From: Lentinus brumalis
Lineage: Eukaryota > Basidiomycota > Agaricomycetes > Polyporales > Polyporaceae
DNA length: 64,000 nucleotides
Assembly: GCA_001792895.1 (NCBI GenBank)
Contig: MARA01000004.1
Span: forward strand, 2,356,001-2,420,000
Direction of reading: 5' to 3'
Part shown: in pieces, positions 43,376-54,974 of the stretch
How positions within the stretch are numbered: position 1 is the stretch's first letter
Layout: every line of letters begins with the position of its first letter
Notes under the pieces: generated by a model
Told to the model about the DNA's origin: nothing
What the model saw: only the letters and a program-made list of their open reading frames with translations
The model's database searches: none
Translations under genes and position numbers: made by a program

Positions 43376-43390
43376 AGGTACTTCAGTATT
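43376..43390 (+). repeat. Right 15-bp target-site duplication
   Basis: AGGTACTTCAGTATT, identical to 22856-22870 next to the LINE tail. The element 5' end would be the preceding base, 43375. Confidence 0.8.
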
Positions 43391-43515
43391 CCTCGTCGCA
43401 GATCGCACGCCATGTATCACGCGTATTCGAGGATGATTGGAAGACATTGGAGAAGCTCTAGTAATGTACAGTACACTTTTTGACCGCAAATCGCATAAAC
43501 ACAAGGAAACCTTTT

Positions 43516-45547
43516 TCAGACCTCCACCTTCTCGACACTCGACCTCCGGGTCGACGCCGCCTCCTTCACCTCCTCCTCGATCACCGCACGCTCCCGCTCT
43601 TCCCTGCGGTCGCCCAGTCGGCCGCCAATATCCCGCACGACGAACCATGCGGGCACCAACGCGATGCCCCACAGCCCGAAGTTAATCGCGCTTCCGCCAA
43701 TTGTCGCAAAGCTGGTGATGCTGCCCAGGCCGTAGCTGACTGCTTGCGCCGCGCTCTCGGTACCGCGCAGGAGACCGGCGATTCGCACGACCTCCGCGGG
43801 CGTACGTGCGAGGTGGCCAACGACGAAATAAAGGTAGAGGTACTGTAGCTGGAACGAGAGCACGAGCAGGAGGAAGAGCGTGAACGCGCTCGGGAAGCCG
43901 TCGTCGCCCCAGTCGAAGGTGGGCTTGGTGCGGTTGAAACGTGTCGTGAGGATCGTCGACCAGATCCACCACGCGCCTTGGAGGGTGAGGATGACGACGA
44001 ACGCCGAGCGCGCGCGCACCTTGAGGGCGATCTGCTTGCGGTCGAGGAACCACTGGGAATTTTGCGAGGTTAGGAATTGAGTACTTTCAGTGGTGTCATG
44101 AAGGGCACTTACTCCAAGGATGTTGCCACCAGTCAGCGCGACGATGGCAGAGAGGAAGGAGCCCAGTGCGCGGGCGCGGACACTGAACCATACTGCAACA
44201 ATTGTGAGCTGACCATGAGCCTTCCAACGTTCCGTAGAGGTGCTACTCACGCGAAAGGTAGGTGAACATCACCGCTTCAGAGTACACCGCTTGAGCAATC
44301 AGCGGGATGATGAGCAAGAACTGAAGCAAAGCGATGGTCAGAGGTGTTCAGAAGCGAGACCGCAAATACATACCTCTCGGGTAACAAACAACTTGGCAGT
44401 CTCAATGAGCTCGCGGCGGTTTGTGCCCTGGATCGCGAGGCGTACGGGCCGCCCGTCTGTCCGCTGCACCTTCTTCGGTGGAGTCAACAGCAGACCGGCA
44501 AACGGCGCGAGGCTTTGAAGGATGATGAACACGATGTAAACCGTGTACGAGACCTTGCCCGCCTCGCCATTCTTCGAGTTCAGGCCAAGGTTAACCGCGC
44601 CGCCAATGAGCTGTCCACCGACGCGGAACGACAGCCACAAGCCGAGGAACTTTCCTTGGTTCTGCGGCTCAGGGTACGCCAGGGCGATAGCCGCCTCGGA
44701 CTAGCGAGGGAGCGGTGAGTGAGGCGGCGAAGACGCAAAGTGAACACAGGAGGCTCACCATCCAAAAGAGGCCAGCGCTGAGCCCGCACAGTGCTGCGCC
44801 CACAAGTACAAACCATTCGGTCCCGAAGCGGTTGTTGGTATATAGACCGGCCGCATATGCTATGTGATGTGATGAACTTGATAAGCTGGTCACTCCTGCG
44901 GCGACGGTAGAGTACTCACGAGCGTATCCCATAGTTCCGATGATCAGGACGGGTTTGATGCCAATCAAGTTGACCAGTGCACCTGCGACACTTGCTCAGA
45001 GATAGTTCGTATGATGACCGAATGCTCAGTCGTCGTACTTGAGAAAAAGCACGAAAGCACCATGCTGTAACGAAGGTCAGCTTGCCCAAAAGGAGGAGCA
45101 TAGCTAGCAAGCGTACGCACAGGCAGAACGTGAGTGAATTTGCGGCGCTAAGAATGATTGAGCATAAATGCAGCGACACGCTTTGAACAGCCAGACGCAC
45201 TTGACTAGATGTGGACCTGTTGCACAGACGTCAGTATCACAGATACGTGCGCGAAAGGTCAGACTCACTAGCTTGTCCGCCAGCGCCCAATGAATTCATG
45301 GCGCCCCAGATACCTAACGTCCAAGAATGAGTGTGCGGACCGCGGCGCGACCGACGCTGCATAACTCACCGGGCGCGAGGAAGTTCACAATGCCGAGAAT
45401 CCAGGCATTGTAGAACGTTGACCTATACCTGTAAGATGATCTCAGCATCACTCGTTGGTCCATGAAGCGAAAGGTCACCTACCATCGCGGCTTGGGCACA
45501 TGGGCGACCGAAGCGGAGTCCGTGAGCGAATTCACTGCGGCGGTCAT
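43516..45547 (-). CDS. UNC93-like major-facilitator membrane protein (471 aa, 12 exons)
   Basis: Minus-strand exons: 45547-45483, 45428-45370, 45313-45269, 45216-45201, 45147-45121, 45064-45039, 44982-44920, 44859-44759, 44700-44374, 44320-44251, 44192-44113, 44052-43516. The frame joins throughout, including exons of only 16, 27 and 26 nt. The product is a multi-span carrier of the UNC93/DUF895 branch: RSTFYNAWILGIVNFLAPGIWGAMNSLGAGGQ, ALVNLIGIKPVLIIGTMGYAPYAAGLY, FVLVGAALCGLSAGLFWMSEAAIALAYPEP, GKFLGLWLSFRVGGQLIGGAVNLGLN, WFLDRKQIALKVRARSAF and FATIGGSAINFGLWGIALVPAWFVVRD. The C-terminus is charged and cytosolic. Substrate is unknown; fungal relatives are annotated only as transporters. Its stop codon lies 126 bp left-to-right from the insertion's right duplication. 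Confidence 0.86.
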
Positions 45548-45606
45548 GTTTTCGAGAGTGTGAAACGCGACGGCGGACGGTCTGCCATTGAGGATCGCCG
45601 GCCATT

Positions 45607-45985
45607 TTGAATGAAGATTCCTGGTAATGCTCATCGGGCCTCGCGATGGCGTTATCCTGGCGCTGGGCTGATGGTACCGTCATTTCCCTTAGCCCTAGAG
45701 CCATTGGCATGGACGATGGCGCGCTGTGGCGGAGGAGCGGGTCCCGACTGACCATTGTACCTCGTCCGGAGCCCCTTCCGGTGTAGCGCTGACCGTTTCT
45801 GTCTGTACCCTCAACGTTGAGTATTGATGGCAAGTGTGAGTGAAGGTTCCTGGCTGATGCGCAACGCGCCCCGCAATGATGGCGTTATCCTGGCGCTGGG
45901 CTCGCTGGCACCGTCATCTTGCGGGAGCCGCGGACGATGTTGGCGCATTGTAGCGAAGGGGCGGTCCCGAAAGTGTCCCGACCTA
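45607..45985. repeat. Degenerate tandem duplication, period ~233 bp
   Basis: A 25-nt block at 45645-45669 recurs exactly at 45878-45902 (GATGGCGTTATCCTGGCGCT plus five more). Flanks also match imperfectly: GAWTGAAGRTTCCTGG before, CCGTCAT and GGACGATG after, and GCGGGTCCCGA versus GCGGTCCCGA. It lies just upstream of the UNC93-like gene. Confidence 0.7.
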
Positions 45986-46740
45986 CAGTGTCGTATCAGG
46001 TCGTATCTCAGTCGTTCTCTGGAGATATACTTAGTCGTCGTTTGTCTTGCGGAGGAAGAGCTCCGCGTTTATCATCATCTGTGCTTGGTGGCTGCTGACT
46101 AAGCACGCCTCGAGGCTACTGTCCTCTCTCTTCGCGCTCATCGCTAACCAGATCTTGCTCCAACATCAACGTCCTGGCAAGGCCGTAAATAGTACTTACC
46201 TCAACTCGGTCAGACGATTGACACAGTCCCGGCAGCGCTGTTCCTGTTCGCATTGTCGAGTCCACCCTCACGACGAGGTACTTGCTTAGAGCCTACAGAA
46301 CCTTGATCAAACCACATCCTTACAGTACCAGTAGTACGCTTCACATTGTTGGACGTTCGCGGTACGTACACTTACATGTTGCGTTTGACTCAAATAGTCG
46401 CGGATCAACAGCGAACGCCATATACCAATGAAGTCGACCTGTCTGCCATGCTACTGAAGGATGTACTAGTAAAGACTTATGCGCAGCATCATCCACTCGA
46501 ACATGAGGACGTCCAGCGTGTCAGGAGGTATGGGTGACAACGTAGTATATACTATCCAAGTTGAGTGCTCACTGTGGTAGTAGTCACTCCTCCCACTGGC
46601 ACCACTACTACTGGCAGTATCTGCAGGGAACCGGCTGGCAGGAATTTGACGCACCCCAACGACATCACCGACACATCTCATGTGAATATTTTATGCAATT
46701 TGGCAATGCATACAGGACAGTGCGGCCACCGGAAGCCCAT
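45986..46740. other. Intergenic
   Basis: 755 bp between the duplication and the next gene. No supported gene or RNA. Confidence 0.5.
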
Positions 46741-47431
46741 TCAGGCCGCCGCGGCTGCTAGACGTCTCATTGTCGCCGTCCCATCCCTCTCCAGCTCGGC
46801 TTGCTGCCGCCTCAGACGTTCCTGCTCCCGTATGCTGTTGAGAAGACTTTCCGGCACCCAGACCGGATCTGACAAGGAAAACACAGTCAGACATCGGTGC
46901 TGAGTACTGAACAGCGACAGAGTACGCACAAGCAGCACCCCTTGGCCACTCGATACAACACATCCTCATGCTCTCGCGCACCTCATCACTGACCCCCCTC
47001 TGTTTCAAGTAGTCGTGAAACAAGGCCCACGATTTCTCGGAAAGATGGCGGGGGGGCTCTTGACCGTGTGGCAGCCCCGGAAAGACTCTGTGGACCCAAA
47101 GAGTGAAGGGTCGGCGCGTCGCAGAATCCTGGACGTGCAGGAGCGTCATCTTCTTCCCAGTGTCGATCAAGTGGAAGAGGAGAGCACCCAGGTGGTTGTC
47201 GCCGTGTTTGTCCAGCATTTCGGGCGAGCATACCGCCTCCGCTATAGGACGGAGGTGCTCGACTGGGAAGGCAGCCCCGACCGCGTACGCGACGAGGTGT
47301 CGCGGAACGCGTTCGCCACGCTGAGTACATAGATCAGGCGTCCAGTGCTCCATGCTTTCGGGGTCGAGCTTGGGTTTCGATGCAGTCCTATGAGGAGCGG
47401 GCGGAGTAAAACCTGAGGCGATGTGAATCAT
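46741..47431 (-). CDS. Hypothetical helical protein (209 aa, 2 exons)
   Basis: Minus-strand exons 47431-46930 and 46868-46741, GT-AG intron in phase 1. The product (MEHWTPDLCTQRGERVPRHLVAYAVG ... DNHLGALLFHLIDTGKKMTLLHV ... YLKQRGVSDEVRESMRMC ... VPESLLNSIREQERLRRQQAELER) looks like a real alpha-helical protein ending in a short coiled coil and an Ala-rich tail. The intron replaces a frame-changing alternative, since only the spliced reading ends in that coiled coil. I do not recognise a family. An upstream minus frame (47654-47388) with its own ATG could be a further 5' exon. Confidence 0.45.
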
Positions 47432-47817
47432 GATCGTCGTCGTTCAACTTCGCGGTGGTGACATCAGGATCTTCATAAGCGCTTGCCCACATAGGGGAGA
47501 CAACCGGCGTGACCGTGGTCGTAGTATGCACAGGCGCCGGCGACGACACGTACGAGCTCCATAGATGCCAGTGAAGATGAAGACACGAGGGTATATCGAC
47601 ATTGTTATGATCTGCCGGAGTGCGGTGAATAGATACGCGATACATCAAGTCCATCGGGATGCTCTACATAAATACATGCGAGAACCCCAAAGAGGGACGG
47701 GGAACGGAGACAACTTGAAGAAGGCCGTTTCTATGGAAGTATCGACGCCAGTGTGAGACTCGTGCGTCGTATATAAGGTAATGCACGGCGGTGTGCAAGA
47801 TAGGAACTAGGTACTAA
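47432..47817. other. Intergenic or unassigned 5' exon region
   Basis: Contains a minus-strand frame (47654-47388) rich in Asp, Thr and Val that might be a 5' exon of the preceding hypothetical gene; otherwise nothing recognised. Confidence 0.35.
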
Positions 47818-49655
47818 CTACACGGAGGATGATGATGGTGCAGCGGCCAAAGACGATGATGCCGCGATAGTGGCAGACAACATTGCTGCAGTGACAGAAC
47901 TTGGAGGCGACGATGTTTCCGCCGCCTGGACCTCCACTACCTCAGCCCCACCTCCCTCCTCTCCGAGCGAGTCAATGTCCCACTCCATATTGTCGGCCGA
48001 CCGTGCAGGGCGATCCGGGTCAATGAAAGCACCGAGTGAGAAGATGATGCTGGGAGTGTCGTCCCAGGGGTCCCTCGAGGTATGCAGCGGGTCGTCGGGG
48101 TCGACTCGGACAACCACCTGGTTCGCTTCTTGTAAGGCGAGGAGGAAATGCGAGATGAGGATCGATGTGAGCCTGCGAAATGAGAGTGATAGTGAGTAGA
48201 CAGTGGTAGTATCCCAAAATGAGCTTGATGGAATGCGCACGGGGTGGTGAATTGGGTGAGATAACTAATGCCGGTGCCTTCCTCAGTTAAGAGCTGGTGA
48301 CAGACTACAGTCAGTGCAAGTCGGCGGCGTGAGACGAACCTCAACCTACTGTAGTGAGAGAAAAGACGAGATGGAGGATGTTGAGAGCAAAGAGCACCCT
48401 GCATGACGAGAGCGAAGTCAGTCTGTTCGAAGGTACCTGTCAGCTTCAATGTTCCAGTAGGACATACACGAAATAGATCGTTCCTGTACAGTCTATCATC
48501 AATGGCAGCCACGACACTCCCTAGCAACGTTACTGTAGTGCAGAGAGACATACCATTGCAAAAGAGGACACCCTGTAGCGACGGCCTCTTGGACTTTCGG
48601 AGATCTCTCAGGGTATCCCGCCTGCTCAAGGTTGTCCAGGTGATGTAGATGAGTGACATGTCAGCAATGATGAGCGGTACTCGAGAGATGACAATCACTG
48701 CGCGTGTTCTTGAATGAGCATGTGCTACCTCTTATGATCACAAGCCGACCTACGCCTTGTAAGTACACAGTCAGTACCATTCTATACATCACGGTTTTTG
48801 AGAGCCGAACTTTAGCTCTATGGCCTGCGTCATATTGTCTGTGTATAGGCATCCAAATGGCGGAAGGTCCCCTCCAGAGAGCTGGCGGCCATATTCAACC
48901 TGTCGCAAGCAGCCTGTATGGGTCCACATGGTTGAAGGGACATCATTCCACTCACCAGATTGGACCCTACTGGCGCCAGGGACAAAGCGAGTACAAATAT
49001 TCCGAGGAGCTTGTTCCTGCTCAGCACATATGCACGGAGCGCAGAGAAGACTCGTGGCGACGTGTCAGATACTTCATTCCTGGAAGCGAAAGCATAACGT
49101 ACCAGCCCCGGGAACGAACTGCAATATCACTAGTGCTTGATTTGCATTTTGTAGCACGGAACAGCTGCGAATGTGACTGGTCAACCACAAAGATCTGAGC
49201 TATGACTGCAAGAGGACCTACCCACCTCTAGTTCTGGTAAGATATTGCCAATGGCACAGAAGGAAACGGCTTACCTGATCCGTATAGAATGATGCAAAGC
49301 TGATCAATGTCATCACATAGAGCGTCATAGATATCCACTTGTTTGCAAGGAACAAGAACGCTGCTCCGGTCTGCTTGGATGCCCAGTAGCATGCCACTTC
49401 TCGATCGAACGTGACGGCCGCGTCGTAAAAGAAGAGAGCTGTGGGGAGAGAAGGCGTGAGCTCGGCGGCCGACGACGAAGACGAGCTGGCAATAGATTGA
49501 TCATACCTGAGGCTGCCATATTGCAGTACCTTCCAGTGTAGCTGTTCAGCAGTGTCAGCAAGTGTCGTCCGCAGTGCGCAAAAGGAGAGATTGGCGACGT
49601 ACATGCTGTCAAATAGGGACACTGTGGCGGCGGCAGCATCTGCGTCGGAGGACAT
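47818..49655 (-). CDS. DUF6533 seven-span membrane protein (exon chain partly unresolved)
   Basis: Agaricomycete-expanded integral membrane family with DUF6533 at the N-terminus; role unknown, receptor-like topology. Clear minus-strand exons: 49655-49603, 49541-49507, 49438-49275 giving SLFDSIYTGRYCNMAASALFFYDAAVTFDREVACYW...FLFLANKWISMTLYVMTLISFASFYTDQ; then CSVLQNANQALVILQFVPGA, VFSALRAYVLSRNKLLGIFVLALSLAPVGSNL, VEYGRQLSGGDLPPFGCLYTDN, IVISRVPLIIADMSLIYITWTTLSRRDTL, CTGTIYF, LFALNILHLVFSLTT, YLTQFTTPLTSILISHFLLALQEANQ and a Ser/Ala-rich tail stopping at 47818. Two junctions (after TDQ near 49275, and after AIELK near 48800) do not join in phase with any canonical site I can see. Either small sequence errors or real damage is present. 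Confidence 0.65.
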
Positions 49656-51210
49656 GCTGGAGTCCCGCGATGGCTGTCGCCTCCAAGTTATTGAGGACGG
49701 GGGATGATCGCAATCACATTCATCGAACAACCATACTTTATACTCAAGCTTGAAGGCGATACGATGAAGACGTCGGGCACTGTCTCCTCAATGGCCGTTC
49801 AGGTACGTACGATCCACATGTCTGACCCCAGTGAACGCTACAAGTGCTTGCGTTACGGGTAACGAAAGGCCATGGACATCCTTCTAGATGAGCGGATGTC
49901 TCACTGCTCGAGCATGATGTCGAGACTTCCCAATCAATAGAACGGTGAACGATCCGTTGACTGGCTTCTGCCGCAAACATCGTCATTTCCGCGAGCAAAC
50001 ATCGCAATCAGAACTCAGGGCTGACTGTGGCAAGTCCACGGGTGTTTTGTAGGAGTTTCATCTGCATATCGCGTACCTCCGATGACACCTTTTTGTTGCG
50101 AACAGCTCGAGTTGTATGCCGCACAAGTCGCCAGCTCTCCACACATCCGTAGAGTTCAAGAATCGTTCTAGTGATAAAAAGCAGGTCAGAAAAGGGACCA
50201 CACAGCGAGAGGAAGTACTAGCTCAACTGAGGATGACAGTCTCGCAATAGCGTGTACTTCTCCAGTACCTATTCAGCACCATACACGTGCTCGGAGCTGA
50301 GATGCTATTGCAGAGTCTGTGTAACAGTCGCGATGGTCGACAAGGACGACAACTTCGAATTTGAGCGCATGGTGCCATGGCGGGCGAAGCCAGAATCGGC
50401 GGGCAACCGTTGCCAAAGTCAATCACCGCCTAGCTGCAATTGCTACCTGTGGACCATCTGCGTTCTAAGTGTTCACGGGTATCTGAGTAGCAAGCGGTTC
50501 TACGGCTGCGCATGGCGGTTTGTACCACGTTGTTCGACGAAAGTATAGTCACAGAGGCCCGTAGTCGTGTTGCCGCAGATACCAGCCACTCGAGTCGCTG
50601 ACTCGACAGGCAGATGGAGGTCAACAAGGCTCGTGCCTGCCAGCACATCTGTAGAGATATTTCCATAATTAGCCCACATCTCTCAGGCACAAGAACCTTG
50701 CCACTCACCGGGGATCTGGCAGAGTGTACATGTCAGAATGCACCATCGAAGCGCACGCGAGAGCGCGCCGGGCGATTTAGCGGACAATTCGGCCTCCTTG
50801 CCGCATGAGAGCTTCATGTTCACGCTGACTGAGTGGGTAATTCTGAGATCCAGTTCTGGAGGACACGTCCAGGATCTGCGCTCGATCCATGAGGAGAGGA
50901 AGAGCGATTCCTGAGGCCTGAGGGAGCGCCCTGCAGGACGACCTATGATAGGACTACGCGGAGGGCCACGTGGGCCGCGTCATCGATGCTCGAGTCTCGT
51001 TTCTGTCCTTATCTTCTCGGCCGCTGCGCTCTCGCCTGACTATCACTGTATCAGTAAGTACTGTCGGTCGACACTCATACGTTAGTGCGCCCTAACACAA
51101 CCTCCGGAACTCATTTCATCCTACACAATCTGATGATGCTCGCCACCCATGACTTCCCTTGGTCTCCTTCATAGCCCTCGACGACGACACGGTTCTCTTA
51201 CGCGACTTCT

Positions 51211-51844
51211 TTGCCTCCCCTTCTCACAGTCGCCGTCACGACAAGCAGCCGGCCTCTACACCACTCCTTGTCTGTCGTTGACGACCTTGGCGCCGCCACC
51301 AATGGCGGACACTGGACCGCTGACCTCCACAAACTGGCTGCAGCCGTTCATGCAGAGCTGAGCTCGGGTCGAACTGCCGACTTTGGGTCGAGCGCCGACA
51401 CAGTTCGCAGCGAGCATGGCACTCCAACGCTGCAGCTCGATGTAGATGCCCCGGGAATATGCGTGGACGGGCACGCATCACCCAAAGTCGCACCCCGCGC
51501 AACCCTGGCCCTTGTTTCTGCCGTCCACATCTACCCGCGCTTCTCGTGGAAGATCTCCCACCTTGACCTCGACTTCCCGTGGCCGCACACAGCCCCGGTG
51601 ATATTCCTACAGGACGGTATGTCGATCTCTCCGCCGATATGGGCCGTCTCACACCTTCCCCACACGCACTGTGCATCGCGGATCCGGGAGAGACCGCTGC
51701 GGGTCTTGCTCGGCTGGTAGCTATGAGACCGAGTTCTGAAAGATCTCGGGCGAGACGGTCGGTGCATCAGCGTGCTGAGCCGTCCGAGCGCCAAGACGTC
51801 GCCGCCGCTGTTGGCAGTGTTGGCTCGCGAACGACGGACGTGTG
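51211..51844 (+). CDS. Weak hypothetical gene
   Basis: A frame open to 51617 encodes LSVVDDLGAATNGGHWTADL ... TPTLQLDVDAPGICVDG ... HIYPRFSWKISHLDLDFPWP ... PVIFLQD, which does not look random. A possible GT-AG intron (51618 GTATGT to the TAG at 51718-51720) would continue to AMRPSSERSRARRSV and stop at 51844. Just downstream, VWRYHVVGPVSVSSISNDDVVFNSDYDQ in another frame also looks coding-like, so the locus may be decayed. The true start is uncertain. No family recognised. Confidence 0.3.
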
Positions 51845-52502
51845 ACTCGGAGGCAAGAGTGTGGCGCTACCACGTCGTCGGCCCCGTCTCTGTGTCCTCC
51901 ATCTCCAACGACGACGTCGTGTTCAACTCGGACTACGACCAGATACACTCAAGTGTTCGACACTCACTCAAACGCGACTGGTCGAAGCATCGCTGCTAGG
52001 ACCGGGCGCACGCGGCACTCCTCGACTTTCCAGACACAAATCCGTGGTCTGGGCGTTACGATCAGTTAGAGAATTATGTGCGTAGAATACGAAAGTAACA
52101 AGACTCATAGAATGAGGCAAATGTATCGAAGAAGTGCGTCATCATCTCTTGAGTTACTCGCTGTTCGCGATAGTCGGTTCTGATGAATCTGTTCTGTTTC
52201 TGTCTGGAAGGATTTTTGTATACGCATTGTCACTTCCATGTCCATCCACTCGACTTTTCCGGCTTGGACTAGAGATGGGAGAATCACCAAGTGAGTAAGC
52301 AGAGTTCTGGGGTCGTGCCAGGCTGTACTGGATTGTACTTCTTGATGATCCAACCAACAACCCGTGTCCATGCAATGACCGTCACGAAGAGAAGGTAAGT
52401 TTGAATGCGACGATGCCCCTGAAGCCTGGCAGTTGCTCAGCGTCGACGTTGATGCGAAGATTCGTCGAATCTTGTGGCGTGACGGCATGGCGCTGATTTG
52501 AG

Positions 52503-52511
52503 CATATATAT
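52503..52511 (+). promoter_or_regulatory. TATA-like element of the carboxylesterase gene
   Basis: CATATATAT about 60 bp upstream of the ATG at 52567. Confidence 0.45.
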
Positions 52512-52566
52512 CCTTCGCTACTTACTGCAAGTCTTCCAGCGCACAACGACCGCTAAGATCAGTACG

Positions 52567-54836
52567 ATGGCATCCCTCCTGCCAGCAATTGGTCTCATGC
52601 TCCTGACCCCATGGGTGGTACTTGGGACAAACGCGCTTCATAGCTCGAACTTTCGTGGTCCATCCGTCCAGCTTGGTCATGCAACTGTGTTCGGCACTAG
52701 AAACGGCTCAGTTGAGAGCTTCGTCGGGATCCCATACGCGGAGCCTCCGTGAGCACCGATACTTACCCATCAGCGAGGGTTCTTATCGACCGACCATTAA
52801 TTTGCAGCATCGGAGACCTTCGGCTGCGATTGCCTCGGCTGATCGAATCCTACCACGAATCGTTCAACGCGACGACTTACGGGCACCCTTGCCTTCAGCT
52901 ATCCGCGAATTCTCTGGGGGACTTCCCTCCCGACGTCCAGCAGGATCTAGAGCCTTTGCTTGCAGCCGCCTCTGCGAGCGCCAACGTAACACAGAGCGAG
53001 GATTGTAAGTGACTCGACTCTGGTCACGCTGCCAGCATGCTCACTTGCGTTCGTTGCCTCGTTAGGCTTGTATATCAACATCGTCCGCCCGAAGAACGTG
53101 CCCGTGGACGCCAAACTTCCTGTGTTGTTCGTGAGTCATCATTATTGGTGGTTGTCGGATTAAGTATTCACAAACGTGCGCAGTGGATCTACGGAGGGAG
53201 CTTCACCGACGGTTCGAATGCGCTGTAAGTCATACTGCGAATCCTCTGATCCCTTCGTTCACGCTTCTCGTAGGTTGGGCTACAATGGCACTGCGATCGT
53301 CCAGAGGTCTATCGAGCTCAACAAGCCTGTGATATACGTCGCGCTGAACTATCGGTGTGTTACTTGGCTTCACATCTACTGCGTCGCACAGTCTCATTGG
53401 CAGCTTCCAGTCTGCACGTCTTCGGCTTTCTGGGTGGAAAGCAGGTCAAGGACGCGGGCGTTAGCAATTTGGGTCTCCATGATCGTGAGTAGTCGGCCCA
53501 TTCTCTTGCTGGTCTGATACTTATCTGACACTTGCCCGTAGAGCGCGCCGCCCTTCGATGGGTGCACAAATTCATTCGTCCGTTCGGAGGAGATCCTTCC
53601 AAGGTCACGGTGTAAGCCTGCCGTGCGTCCTTCGCTCCACACTGCCGGCACTGACAGAAAGTGCATAGCTGGGGCGAAAGTGCAGGTGCCTTCTCGACAT
53701 TCCTGCACCTCTATACCAACCACGGCGACACTGAGGGCCTGTTCCGAGGCGCCATCATGAGTTCCGGAACGTCTGTCCCAACTGGAGACATCTCTGAGGT
53801 CCAGGGCACGTATGACTTCGTTGTCGACCAGGTTGGGTGCGCGAACGCGAGGAATACACTGGCCTGCCTGCGCAAGGCTCCCACGGAGAGCTTGCTGGCT
53901 GCGGCGAAGACCGCGCCGAGCGACAACACCCCGTTCCTGCCTCGCGTTGATGGTTCTTTCATCACCATACCGCCTATGCATCTCCCTTCGAAGGGCAAGA
54001 TTGCGGACGTACCAATCATCATAGGTATAGTCCGCGTCCCTGCCCAGCCTACCACTCGCTGAGTAGTTCTCCAGGTGACGTCAAGGACGAAGGAACTCTG
54101 TTTGCGTTCGGCGGCCTCAACTCTACGTCCGTGCACTCATATCGTCACCCTCTTGAATGTGCTACTAACAAACCTTGCAGAGCTGACAGCGATGAGTTCA
54201 CGAACTATGTCTCGCGCTTCTTGCTCCCCGGCGCAACCCCCGCCGACCTCAACAACCTGCTTGACCTCTACCCCTCGGACCCGGCTGCGGGCTCGCCCTT
54301 CGACACCGGAGATGCGGTTACGTTCTCGCCGCAGTACAAGCGCCTCGCCGCGGTTTTCGGAGATTGGTTCTTCAACGGGCCTCGACGCCTGTTCCTCGAC
54401 CATGTCTCAGCCAAGAGGACTACGTACAATTTTTGTGCGTCTCTCATTGCCCGCCCTCTCCAAATTGTGAACGGGATACTGACAAGAGTTGCCGACGACG
54501 TATCAGTGAGCGCGCGCTCGAGCTTTCCTGGCATAGGCTACGTGAGCGGTCCCCCTACATCCTACCGTATGTTCAAATGCTCACCTCGTCCAGTTTCATG
54601 CTAGCGACCTCCTCAACGCCTACGGGCCTGGGGACATGACGGACTACTTCATCCGCTTCGTCCACAATCTCGACCCCAACGGCCCGAGCGGGGTACAGTG
54701 GCCGAAGTACAACACATCTGCTCGCTTGACTCTTCAGTTCAACGATGGCAGCGTCCCGCTCAACGTCACGGTCGATGATCAGCGGAAAGCCGGTATCCAG
54801 GAGGTCACTCGCCTGGCTTTACGCTTCCCACTCTGA
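52567..54836 (+). CDS. Secreted type-B carboxylesterase/lipase (558 aa, 12 exons)
   Basis: Alpha/beta-hydrolase of the Candida rugosa lipase/carboxylesterase family. Exons: 52567-52748, 52808-53004, 53066-53130, 53184-53224, 53274-53354, 53411-53484, 53542-53609, 53658-54024, 54075-54126, 54181-54434, 54489-54541, 54594-54836. A signal peptide (MASLLPAIGLMLLTPWVVLG) precedes FRGPSVQLGHATVFGT and SVESFVGIPYAEPP. The lid disulphide region (GHPCLQLS ... SEDCLYINIVRP) and the oxyanion strand FWIYGGSF follow. The triad is S244 in WGESAGA, E364 in GDVKDEGTLF and H480 in FHASDLLNAYG. Several N-x-T/S sites suggest glycosylation. The exon 7/8 junction is the least sure (SKVT^KVHSWGESAG, donor GTGTAA). 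It would act outside the cell on ester substrates, identity unknown. It is convergent with the GAD gene, 138 bp apart. Confidence 0.88.
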
Positions 54837-54974
54837 TTGGAGTGCTCGTATGCAGTGACCGCTTGTACATTCTTCGATACTACTTCCCTGCAGTACACAA
54901 TTATCCTACAAATTCATGTCCGACAATTTTATGCAACGAACTGCAGCCCTTCCGAGACCGATGCCACACGCCAA

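Larger units (their letters stand above)
49656..52566. other. Gene-poor 2.9-kb region
   Basis: No confident gene. It includes a weak hypothetical locus at 51.2-51.8 kb (listed separately) and scattered frames without family features on both strands. Confidence 0.45.
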
